Part shown: positions 22,768 through 29,085 of the stretch, piece by piece | How positions within the stretch are numbered: position 1 is the first letter of the stretch | Layout: the number at the start of each line of letters is the position of its first letter | From: Nocardioides sp. | GTDB taxonomy: Bacteria > Actinomycetota > Actinomycetes > Propionibacteriales > Nocardioidaceae | Direction: 5' to 3' | Assembly: GCA_003519585.1 (NCBI GenBank) | Contig: DOWL01000056.1 | Location: 39,570 to 68,654 of the forward strand | Length of the DNA stretch: 29,085 nt | Program-made: the position numbers and the translations under genes | The notes under the pieces: generated by a model | Seen by the model: only the letters and a program-made list of their open reading frames with translations | Told to the model about the DNA's origin: nothing | Database searches by the model: none

Positions 22768-23478
22768 TCACCAGGCCTGCTCGGAGAAGCGTGGCGAGAG
22801 GGCATAGCGCAGCAGCACCACGTCGCCGATCTGGGTGGTCGACACCAGCCGGGCCCGGCGCGCACCGGAGAACGGGAACCGGCCAGCGCCCACGAACCTC
22901 GTGGCGTCGGGGTGCCCGACGAAGAGCGGGGCGATCACCAGCTGCAGTTCGTCGGCGAGCCCCTCGCTGAGGAACTGCGTGTGCACCTCGCCACCGCCTT
23001 CGACCATCAGCCGCCGGATGCCCCGCGCGTGCAGGTCCTCGCTGACCCAGCGCAGCTCGACCGGGCGTCCGGCGTCCACGACTGTCGCGGTCGTGGACAG
23101 CTGCTCGGTCGCCATCGCCACCGTGTCGCTGGCGCAGTAGACGAGCTTCGGTGCGGCCCCGACCGTGAAGAACCGTGCCTCTGGATCCAGCTTGGCCCGG
23201 TTGGTCACGGTCACTTTGTGCGGCTGCTCGGGCCGACCCGCCGTACGGCGTCGCGCGACTCGGGCCGGGTGACGGACCAGGAGCCGGGGGTCGTCGTTGC
23301 GGACCGTGGCGGCGCCCACGAGGATCGCGTCGGCGCCGGCCCGCACCTCGTCGACGCGGTCGAAGTCGGCGTCGTTGGACAGCAGCAGCCGCTCGTCGCT
23401 GGCATCGTCGAGGAAGCCGTCCAGGGACATGCCGCAGGACAGCAGCGTGTAGGGGCGCGGTCGCGCTGCGTTAGCCAC
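22768..23478 (-). CDS. RibD C-terminal-type reductase (dihydrofolate-reductase fold)
   Basis: A 236-residue protein of the RibD reductase domain family (PF01872), which uses NADPH to reduce a pyrimidine or pterin-like ring; no deaminase domain is fused. Motifs: TLLSCGMSLDGFLDD, VRAGADAILVGAATVRNDDPRLLVR, IRRLMVEGGGEVHTQFL and LVIAPLFVG. Start GTG 23478 overlaps the upstream membrane-protein stop by eight bases, so it is the last gene of a five-gene minus-strand operon. The presence of a PTPS-like gene in the same operon suggests a role in modifying a pterin, deazaflavin or related ring rather than plain riboflavin synthesis (inference). Confidence 0.9.
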   Translation of the reverse strand: MANAARPRPYTLLSCGMSLDGFLDDASDERLLLSNDADFDRVDEVRAGADAILVGAATVRNDDPRLLVRHPARVARRRTAGRPEQPHKVTVTNRAKLDPEARFFTVGAAPKLVYCASDTVAMATEQLSTTATVVDAGRPVELRWVSEDLHARGIRRLMVEGGGEVHTQFLSEGLADELQLVIAPLFVGHPDATRFVGAGRFPFSGARRARLVSTTQIGDVVLLRYALSPRFSEQAW

Positions 23479-24316
23479 GCCGGCTCCCGAGCACGAGGAG
23501 TCCTGGGAGCGTGGCAATCGTCGCGAGCACCCCGAAGCTGACCGCGACCGCGAGCCCGACCGCCGCCGTCGACCCGAAGCTCGCGAAGGCCCACGCGGCG
23601 ACGCCCTCCCGCGGACCCCAGCTGGCGACGTTGAGCGGGATGGCCGCGCCGAGCAGCACCAGCGCGCCGATAGGGACGAGCTGCATGGGGGTGAGGGCCA
23701 CGCCTACCGACTCGGCGGCCGCCCAGAAGACCACGAGGTGGCCGGCCACGGCGGCGACGGAGAGCAGCAGGATGGCGCCGCCCGCGGCGGCCCCGAGCAC
23801 CACCGCGGTCAGCCCGACCCAGCGCCACGGTCCGGGGAGCAGCAGGGCGCCGACCAGCGCCACCTGGACCACCCAGCCGATCCCGCGCTCCCAGAGCACG
23901 CCGCGCCACCCGTGCCGGACGCCCCGATGAACGTCGCCCACGACGCCACCGGGGAGCGTTGCGTTGATCAGCTGGGAGCGGTAGTAGGCGAGGTACGCCA
24001 TCCGTACCGGCACTCGTGCACCCACTCGTGCCGAGACCAGGGACCACCGCACGGCAACGCACCAGGTCGTGCCGGCCGTCACCAGCAGCGCGACCACGAC
24101 CGCCCAGGGTTGCGTCGAGCGCACCCCGTCGAGGAACGGCCCGGTCCCGAGTTGCCAGACGAGGATGCCCAGCACCAGCAGACCGCCGGCCACGCGCAGG
24201 AGCCGACCGCCGCTCGTCGAGCCAGTCGAGACGGCCGAAGGCTCGGCTCCCTGCGCGGGCTGCGGCGAACTCGACAGGCTCGATCCGCCCGACCCGGCTC
24301 GGGTGCCGGTGCTCAT
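23471..24316 (-). CDS. Lysylphosphatidylglycerol-synthase TM-type membrane protein (putative flippase)
   Basis: A 281-residue membrane protein with about seven hydrophobic segments. It resembles the integral domain of lysylphosphatidylglycerol synthases (PF03706), proteins that move or hold lipids. YLAYYRSQLINATLPGGVVGDVHRG is the recognisable conserved block; NVASWGPREGVAAWAF is another. No cytosolic aminoacyl-transferase domain is attached, so it is not MprF itself. The first 38 residues are Ser/Gly/Pro/Ala-rich (SSLSSSPQPAQGAEPSAVSTGSTSGG) and are encoded by a palindromic repeat. The ATG at 24316 overlaps the glycosyltransferase stop (ATGA). A flippase for the glycosyltransferase product is the natural guess. 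Confidence 0.82.
   Translation of the reverse strand: MSTGTRAGSGGSSLSSSPQPAQGAEPSAVSTGSTSGGRLLRVAGGLLVLGILVWQLGTGPFLDGVRSTQPWAVVVALLVTAGTTWCVAVRWSLVSARVGARVPVRMAYLAYYRSQLINATLPGGVVGDVHRGVRHGWRGVLWERGIGWVVQVALVGALLLPGPWRWVGLTAVVLGAAAGGAILLLSVAAVAGHLVVFWAAAESVGVALTPMQLVPIGALVLLGAAIPLNVASWGPREGVAAWAFASFGSTAAVGLAVAVSFGVLATIATLPGLLVLGSRRG
24217..24283. repeat. REP-like palindrome inside the membrane-protein gene
   Basis: Arms TCGAGCCAGTCGAG (24217-24230) and CTCGACAGGCTCGA (24270-24283) are complementary at 13 of 14 positions around a 39-base spacer. Such TCGAGCC/GGCTCGA arms resemble dispersed intergenic palindromes of actinobacteria. Here it codes in frame for the low-complexity N-terminal tail. 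Confidence 0.55.
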
Positions 24317-25317
24317 CGCGCGGCCTCCAGCGCCGAGGCGACCCGCGCGGTCGTGTGCGACCAGGTCGGCAGGGTCAGCCGGCGCAACGCGGCGGACCGG
24401 CGTAGTCGCTGTCGACGTCGAGGATCCTCGAGCCACCTCCGCAGGGCCTGGCCCAACGCGGCCGGATCGTCGGGTGGCACGAGCCATCCGGGCCGACTGC
24501 CGTCGTCGCCGTGGCCGAGCGCCTCCGGGATGCCGCCCACCGAACTCGCGATCACCGGGACGCCGTGCGCCAGCGCCTCGGTGACCACCATCCCGTACGT
24601 CTCGTGCTGGGAGGGCAGGACCAAGGCGTCCGCGGCGGCGTACGCCGCGCGTACGTCCCGATGGCGCAGCGCGCCCGCGAACCTCACGCGCTCCGCGATC
24701 CCCGTGTCCGCGGCAGTCGTGCGGAGCTCGGTGACGAAGTCCGGATCGAGGTCGAGTGCCCCCACCAGCGTGCACCGCCACTCGAGGTCTCGGAGCTCGG
24801 CCAACGCGGCCAGGAGCACGTCCTGGCCCTTGGGGCGGATCACCGTCGCGAGGCAGAGCAGTTCGCCGCCGCCAGCCGTCCCGGACACCGGGTCGCCGAT
24901 GTCCGCTCCCGGGACCGCGACGTGGAGGCGGTGCCGGTCGAGGTGGTACTGCGCGAGCAGCCAGCGCCGGGTCCAGTCGCTCGTGGTGACCACGGCCGCG
25001 GCGGCCCGGAGCAGCTCGGCCTCGCGAGGTGTCTCGAACGGCATGTGCACCAACAGGAGCAACGACAGCCGGCCCGCCTCGGCGAGGAGCAGTTCCGCGT
25101 CGCGCGACCCGACCAGGCCATCGACCAGGACGAGGACCCCGTCGGGGAGCGCGCGCAGGACCGCGGCGAGCGAGGGTGCGTCGGGCACTTCGTGGGTCGC
25201 GATCTCCCAGCCCGCGCCCAGCAACCCGGCCTGCACCCGGCGGTCGTAGACGTTGCCGCCGCTGGGCCGCTCGGCGAAGCCGCTGGGGACGACGAGGTGC
25301 ACCGTCATGGCCGTCAT
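24313..25317 (-). CDS. GT4-family glycosyltransferase
   Basis: A 334-residue retaining glycosyltransferase of the GT-B fold. The N-terminal half starts [23 protein letters not shown] (acceptor side). The C-terminal half has [49 protein letters not shown] and [28 protein letters not shown], the last holding the E-x7-E motif that binds the sugar nucleotide. Donor and acceptor are unknown. Start ATG 25317 overlaps the preceding stop by four bases (ATGA); ATG 25308 is an alternative. It lies between the PTPS-like and membrane-protein genes, linked to both by four-base overlaps. Confidence 0.9.
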   Translation of the reverse strand: MTAMTVHLVVPSGFAERPSGGNVYDRRVQAGLLGAGWEIATHEVPDAPSLAAVLRALPDGVLVLVDGLVGSRDAELLLAEAGRLSLLLLVHMPFETPREAELLRAAAAVVTTSDWTRRWLLAQYHLDRHRLHVAVPGADIGDPVSGTAGGGELLCLATVIRPKGQDVLLAALAELRDLEWRCTLVGALDLDPDFVTELRTTAADTGIAERVRFAGALRHRDVRAAYAAADALVLPSQHETYGMVVTEALAHGVPVIASSVGGIPEALGHGDDGSRPGWLVPPDDPAALGQALRRWLEDPRRRQRLRRSAALRRLTLPTWSHTTARVASALEAAR

Positions 25318-25709
25318 TCCGCGTCCCAGCGCAGCGGCCGCTCGTAGGTCGCCCAGGCGACGTGCGACTCGTGCAGGGTGACGGCCAGTCCGGTCAACAG
25401 CGGATCGCTCGCGAACCGCTCGGCCAACCGGTCCGCCACCCAGCGGGCCAGAGCCTCGGTGGAGGTGTTGGTGCTCTTGAACTCGTCGACGTCGTCGAGG
25501 TTGCGGTAGTTCAGCGCGGCGAGCACCTCCTTGAGGATCGAGGCGGCCAGGCCGATGTCGACCAGGATCCCGTCGGGGCCGAGGTCTGGCCCACGGAACG
25601 TCGCGTCCACGACGTACGTCGCCCCGTGCAGCCGTTGCGCCGGACCGAACACCTCGCCGTCGAAGCTGTGCGCGATCATCACGTGGTCGCGGACCGTCAC
25701 GCCGAACAC
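25314..25709 (-). CDS. PTPS/QueD-like protein with altered active site
   Basis: A 131-residue protein of the 6-pyruvoyl-tetrahydropterin synthase / 6-carboxytetrahydropterin synthase fold: [52 protein letters not shown] and [15 protein letters not shown]. Canonical enzymes have a C-x3-HGH motif, where the Cys is catalytic and both His bind zinc. Here it reads AQRLHGAT: Ala replaces the Cys position and the second His. His14 and His28 remain. It therefore may not catalyse the classical reaction. It overlaps the upstream dehydrogenase gene by 13 bases and the downstream glycosyltransferase gene by four. GTG 25709 starts [11 protein letters not shown]. Confidence 0.87.
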   Translation of the reverse strand: MFGVTVRDHVMIAHSFDGEVFGPAQRLHGATYVVDATFRGPDLGPDGILVDIGLAASILKEVLAALNYRNLDDVDEFKSTNTSTEALARWVADRLAERFASDPLLTGLAVTLHESHVAWATYERPLRWDAE

Positions 25710-26710
25710 GAGCGCCCTCCCATCTCCGTCGCGATCCGCGCGGCCCCGGGGTAGGTGATCGTGTGGCAGAGCGCCGGGCGGCGACCTGTGCTCAGCTCGG
25801 CCATCAGCTCCGGTAGTTCGGCGAACGTCGAGGCGCCGGTGAACAGCGCGTCGTAGGCGGGGTCGCGGAGCAGGTCGAGGGCCAACGCCAGCCGCTGGGC
25901 TCTGGTGCGCCGATGCCGGCGGGGGAGCGCCACCTCACCGACCTGGCTGGCCCGCAGCCGCAGCCGGCCGGAGTGGAAGGCGCCGCCGAGATCCAGCCGG
26001 ACCGGGGTGTCGCCGTACCAGCTCAGGTCGACGACCTCGCCGTCCGGTGCCAGCAGTTCGAGGGAGCGTTGCAGCCCGGCCTCGGTGGCGCTGGCATGGA
26101 CGACGAAGTCGCGTCCGCCCGAGACCTCGGAGGGGTGGGCGAACGCGACGTCCAGCGCGTCGGCCACCTCGGCGCGCGTGGGGTCGACGTCGACGAGGGT
26201 CACCTCGACGCCTGGCATCCCGGCCAGCAGGCGAGCCACGCAGCAGCCGACCATGCCCGCTCCGACCACTGCGACCCGATCGCCGACCAGCGGCGCCGCG
26301 TCCCACAGCGCGTTGACCGCGGTCTCGACGGTCCCAGTCAGGACCGCGCGGTCGGCCGGCACCTCATCGGGCACGACGGTGACGTCGGAGGCGGGCACGA
26401 CGTACGCCGTCTGGTGCGGGTGCAGGCAGAAGACCGTGCGGCCCACGAGTTCGCCCGGCCCGGCCTCGGCGACACCGACGCTGAGGTAGCCGTACTTCAC
26501 CGGCCCCGGGAAGTCGCCGTCCTGGTGTGGTGCGCGCATTCGCTCGTGCTGGTCCGGGGGGACCGCACCCCGGAACACCAGTGTCTCGGTGCCTCGGCTC
26601 ACCGCGGATCGGAGCGCGCGCACCCGCACCTGCCCGGGGCCGGGCTCGGGCACCTCGACGGGACGGATCTCGCCGCGGCCAGGGGAGATCCAGAACGCCT
26701 GTTCCTGCAC
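25697..26710 (-). CDS. MDR-family dehydrogenase lacking usual zinc ligands
   Basis: A 337-residue medium-chain dehydrogenase/reductase. The cofactor site [18 protein letters not shown] is clear, and [25 protein letters not shown] is the typical linker. In place of the catalytic GxCGSD block it has [16 protein letters not shown], and the four-Cys structural site is absent. It resembles the zinc-poor subgroup that includes BchC-like and related enzymes rather than true alcohol dehydrogenases. The substrate is unknown. It starts at GTG 26710 with GAGGTGG upstream on its strand and is the first gene of the five-gene operon, divergent from the 26801 gene across 90 bases. Confidence 0.87.
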   Translation of the reverse strand: MQEQAFWISPGRGEIRPVEVPEPGPGQVRVRALRSAVSRGTETLVFRGAVPPDQHERMRAPHQDGDFPGPVKYGYLSVGVAEAGPGELVGRTVFCLHPHQTAYVVPASDVTVVPDEVPADRAVLTGTVETAVNALWDAAPLVGDRVAVVGAGMVGCCVARLLAGMPGVEVTLVDVDPTRAEVADALDVAFAHPSEVSGGRDFVVHASATEAGLQRSLELLAPDGEVVDLSWYGDTPVRLDLGGAFHSGRLRLRASQVGEVALPRRHRRTRAQRLALALDLLRDPAYDALFTGASTFAELPELMAELSTGRRPALCHTITYPGAARIATEMGGRSCSA

Positions 26711-26800
26711 GGCCCACCTCGATCAGTTCGCTCGCTCTGAACCCCTGGGACGTGCCACCCGTGTCCCGGTCGTACCCACACACACGGAGGTCGAGCGCGG

Positions 26801-28912
26801 GTGGTTCACCCCAACACCGTCACCGGAGTCCGGTTGGTGCTCGCCCCGATCGTGGGTGCGGTGGCCCTGACCGGAGGTCCGCGCTGGCTGGTCGGCGTCC
26901 TGGTCACCGTCGCGCTGCTCACCGACCTCATCGACGGCCGGCTCGCGCGGGCGATCGGTACGACGTCCGCGCGCGGCGCTCGCCTGGACGCCGAGGCGGA
27001 CGCGCTGCTGATCATGGTGTTGAGCGCCGTGGTCGCCGCCGACCTCGGCTGGTGGGTGCTGGGGCTCGGGGTGGCCCGCTATGCCTTCGGCGCGCTGTTC
27101 GCGCTCGTACCGTCGCTGCGCACACCGCCGACGCGCCCCCGGCCGTGGTGTCGGACGGTGGCCGCTCTGGTCGGCATCGTGCTCGCCGCCGCGGCGGTGC
27201 TCCCGATGCCCGACGTCGTAGCCTCCGCGGCGGTGGCCGTCGTGGCCGTGCTGCTGGCCGAGTCGTTCGTCCACGAGGCGGTGGACCGCTGGCGGGCACC
27301 GAGGGAGCCGCTCGTCGTGCCGTACGCGACCGTGGCTGCCTTCCTCGTCGTCTGGCTGGCCCTGGTCGCGCCCACCGACCGCGACCACCTTACGGCGGAA
27401 GCATTGGTCCGGCTGCCGCTCGAGGCGCTGGTGGTGGTCGCCCTCGCGCTGGTGCCGTGGCCGCGGACCCGGACCGTCCTGGCCGCTCTGGTCGGGCTGG
27501 TCGTCGCACTGCTGCTGCTGGTCAAGGTGCTCGACGTCTCCTTCGACGCCGTCTTCGCGCGCGACTTCGACCCGGTGGGGGACTGGGCCTACCTCGGGCC
27601 GGGTGTCGGCGTGCTCGGCGACTCCATCGGGGTCGGCTGGGCGCGCGTGGTCGCGGTGCTGGCCGGCCTGGCGACGGTGGCGGTGCTGGTCGGCGTACCC
27701 CTGGCCATGGTCCGGCTGGTTCGAGTCGCCGCGGCCCGGCGCCGGTTCTCGCTCACCGCCGCCACTGCCTTCGCCACCGCCTGGCTGCTCTGCTTCGTCG
27801 CCGGCGTCCAGGCGGTCCAGGGGGCGCCGGTCGCCTCCACGAGCGCCTACTCCCTCACCGTGGACGAGGTCCAGTTGGTCCGGGCCGACCTCGCCGATCG
27901 CCAGGAGTTCGCCCGCGAGATCCAGACCGACCCGTACGCCGCCGTCGACCCCGCGCAGGCGCTGGCCGGGCTGGCTGGCAAAGACGTACTGCTGGTGTTC
28001 GTCGAGAGTTACGGCCGGGTGGCGGTCCAGGACACGTCGTACTCCGCGGGGATCACCCAGGTCCTCGATCGTGGCACCGCAGCGCTCCAGGCGGCCGGCT
28101 ATCACTCTCAGAGCGCCTTCCTGACCTCGCCCACCTTCGGGGCGGGGAGCTGGCTGGCGCACGCCAGCCTGCAGTCAGGCCTGTGGGTGGACAGCCAGCG
28201 GCGCTACCGGCAACTCCTCGGTGCGGACCGGGCCACGCTGACCAGCCTCTTCGGCGAGGCCGGCTGGCGCACCGTCTTCGACGTGCCCGCCGACACCGTC
28301 GACTGGCCCGAGGGCCGCGACTTCTACAACTTCCAGGACTACTACGACTCGCGCAACGTGGACTACGCGGGCCCGAAGTTCGGCTACGCGCCGATCCCGG
28401 ACCAGTACACGCTGCTCGACTTCCGGCGCCGCGAGCTCGACCCCGTCGACCGCCCGCCGGTGATGGCCGAGATCGACCTGATCTCGAGCCACCACCCGTG
28501 GACGCCACTGCCCCGGATGGTCCCGTGGGCCGACGTGGGCGACGGCTCGGTCTTCGACGGCATGCCTGAGCAGGGCGAGTCATCGAGTGAGGTGTTCCGC
28601 GATCCCGACGCGGTCAAGCGGGTGTACGGCGAGTCTGTGGAGTACACCTGGACCGCGTTGACGTCGTTCCTCACGACCTACGACGACCCGAACCTGGTGC
28701 TGGTCGTGCTCGGCGACCATCAGCCGCACACCTACGTGTCCGGGGAGCACGTCGGCCACGACGTACCGATCTCGATCATCGCCCAGGACCCGACGGTCAT
28801 GGACCGGATCAGTGGCTGGGGCTGGCAGGACGGACTGCGACCCGCCCCGGACGCGAGCGTATGGCGGATGGACGAGTTCCGAGACCGGTTCCTCGCGGCG
28901 TTCAGCGGTTGA
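26801..28912 (+). CDS. CDP-alcohol phosphatidyltransferase fused to a sulfatase-like domain
   Basis: A 703-residue membrane protein. Residues 1-190 form a CDP-alcohol phosphatidyltransferase: the motif Dx2DGx2ARx8Gx3Dx3D is complete from Asp42 to Asp67 (DLIDGRLAR...GARLDAEAD). Several more helices follow up to about residue 345. From about 390 an alkaline-phosphatase-fold (sulfatase/LtaS-like) domain begins: DVLLVFVESYGRVAV (Glu401), SPTFGAGSWLAHASLQSG (candidate Ser/Thr nucleophile), MAEIDLISSHHPW and VVLGDHQPH (metal ligands). The first domain moves a phosphoalcohol from CDP to an acceptor. The second could move or cut a phosphodiester outside the membrane, as in polyglycerol-phosphate synthases. 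GTG 26801 has GGAGG ten bases upstream. Confidence 0.88.
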   Translation: MVHPNTVTGVRLVLAPIVGAVALTGGPRWLVGVLVTVALLTDLIDGRLARAIGTTSARGARLDAEADALLIMVLSAVVAADLGWWVLGLGVARYAFGALFALVPSLRTPPTRPRPWCRTVAALVGIVLAAAAVLPMPDVVASAAVAVVAVLLAESFVHEAVDRWRAPREPLVVPYATVAAFLVVWLALVAPTDRDHLTAEALVRLPLEALVVVALALVPWPRTRTVLAALVGLVVALLLLVKVLDVSFDAVFARDFDPVGDWAYLGPGVGVLGDSIGVGWARVVAVLAGLATVAVLVGVPLAMVRLVRVAAARRRFSLTAATAFATAWLLCFVAGVQAVQGAPVASTSAYSLTVDEVQLVRADLADRQEFAREIQTDPYAAVDPAQALAGLAGKDVLLVFVESYGRVAVQDTSYSAGITQVLDRGTAALQAAGYHSQSAFLTSPTFGAGSWLAHASLQSGLWVDSQRRYRQLLGADRATLTSLFGEAGWRTVFDVPADTVDWPEGRDFYNFQDYYDSRNVDYAGPKFGYAPIPDQYTLLDFRRRELDPVDRPPVMAEIDLISSHHPWTPLPRMVPWADVGDGSVFDGMPEQGESSSEVFRDPDAVKRVYGESVEYTWTALTSFLTTYDDPNLVLVVLGDHQPHTYVSGEHVGHDVPISIIAQDPTVMDRISGWGWQDGLRPAPDASVWRMDEFRDRFLAAFSG

Positions 28913-29085
28913 TGATGGCTGGGCGGGTGCCTATTCCTGCGGTGGTTTCGACACCGTCGGCGCTGGCGCGCCTCCGGGCTCAACCACCGTGCGGGGGATT
29001 TGACACCGTCGGCGCTGGCGCGCCTCCGGGCTCAACCACCGTCCGGGGGTTGAGCCGCGAGCGCAGCGAGCGGGTCGAAACCCCT
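28913..29085. repeat. Cluster of dispersed repeats at the window end
   Basis: No gene is seen here. Two direct copies of a 41-base unit (28950-28990 and 29002-29042) lie 52 bases apart. Each is GC-rich, opens with GACACCGTCGGCGC and closes with GGCTCAACCACCGT. A third, diverged unit (about 29048-29082) lies in the opposite orientation, with GGTTGAGCC at one end and GGTCGAAACC at the other. The TTTCGAC...GGCTCAACC pattern resembles dispersed palindromic repeats of actinobacterial genomes. The window ends inside or just after this cluster. Confidence 0.7.

Noticed and set aside
26723..28162. Minus-strand frame of 479 codons opposite the phosphatidyltransferase fusion
   Set aside because: The product is Gly/Arg/Asp/Gln-rich without motifs; the plus strand carries the complete CDP-alcohol motif.
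1..29085. Search by eye for tRNA, rRNA, CRISPR arrays, insertion sequences and prophage genes
   Set aside because: No cloverleaf with a CCA-type end, no regularly spaced repeat array, and no transposase, integrase or phage structural protein was recognised.

Overview
The window is very GC-rich, with GTG starts frequent, four-base gene overlaps common and NTNNNG-poor, leaderless-type promoters. Together with the gene families this points to a high-GC actinobacterium, most likely Nocardioides or a close relative in the Nocardioidaceae. That genus call is inferred from gene content and style; no rRNA or other taxonomic marker is present. No tRNA, rRNA, CRISPR array, transposase or phage gene was seen. 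No gene-free stretch exceeds 300 bases.

Layout. (1) 1-1317: the end of a DUF4331-type protein, a small conserved protein overlapping it, and an AlkD-like DNA glycosylase, followed by three stacked hairpins. (2) 1474-7636: a tight operon of a reductase/HAD-phosphatase fusion, a zinc alcohol dehydrogenase, a LarA-like (nickel-pincer family) protein and a PlsC acyltransferase. This looks like an uncharacterised lipid-modifying pathway. (3) 7732-8764: two tandemly duplicated membrane-anchored proteins, duplicated together with their promoters. (4) 8887-11565, minus strand: a secreted Ser/Asp/His-rich protein, a histidine kinase and an OmpR-type regulator. The operon head carries an 11-bp tandem repeat that is a good candidate operator and is shared with the divergent acyl-CoA ligase at 11684. 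(5) 13308-17282: a small antitoxin-like gene, then the housekeeping trio NIF3 protein, coiled-coil zinc-ribbon protein and RNase HI/phosphatase fusion (the order of Rv2230c-Rv2229c-Rv2228c in Mycobacterium tuberculosis), then a TIGR02569-like protein. (6) 17269-22671: a LigD-type polymerase domain, YaaA, an RNB-family nuclease, a Nudix hydrolase and a FAD dehydrogenase. (7) 22768-28912: a minus-strand operon (MDR dehydrogenase, degenerate PTPS/QueD-like protein, GT4 glycosyltransferase, LPG-synthase-type membrane protein, RibD-type reductase) divergent from a CDP-alcohol phosphatidyltransferase fused to a sulfatase-like domain. (8) 28913-29085: a repeat cluster.

The two best candidates for undescribed biology are regions 2 and 7. 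Region 7 couples pterin/flavin-type enzymes with lipid-head-group transfer, glycosylation and a possible flippase. Its PTPS-like member has lost the usual catalytic Cys and one zinc His, so it cannot be assumed to make a pterin. Region 2 places a LarA-family protein, with its nickel-cofactor residues apparently intact, inside a lipid operon. Non-coding structure is also notable: two copies of a long inverted repeat sit exactly at two convergent gene junctions, a REP-like palindrome is embedded in frame in a membrane-protein gene, and one gene appears to start with CTG.
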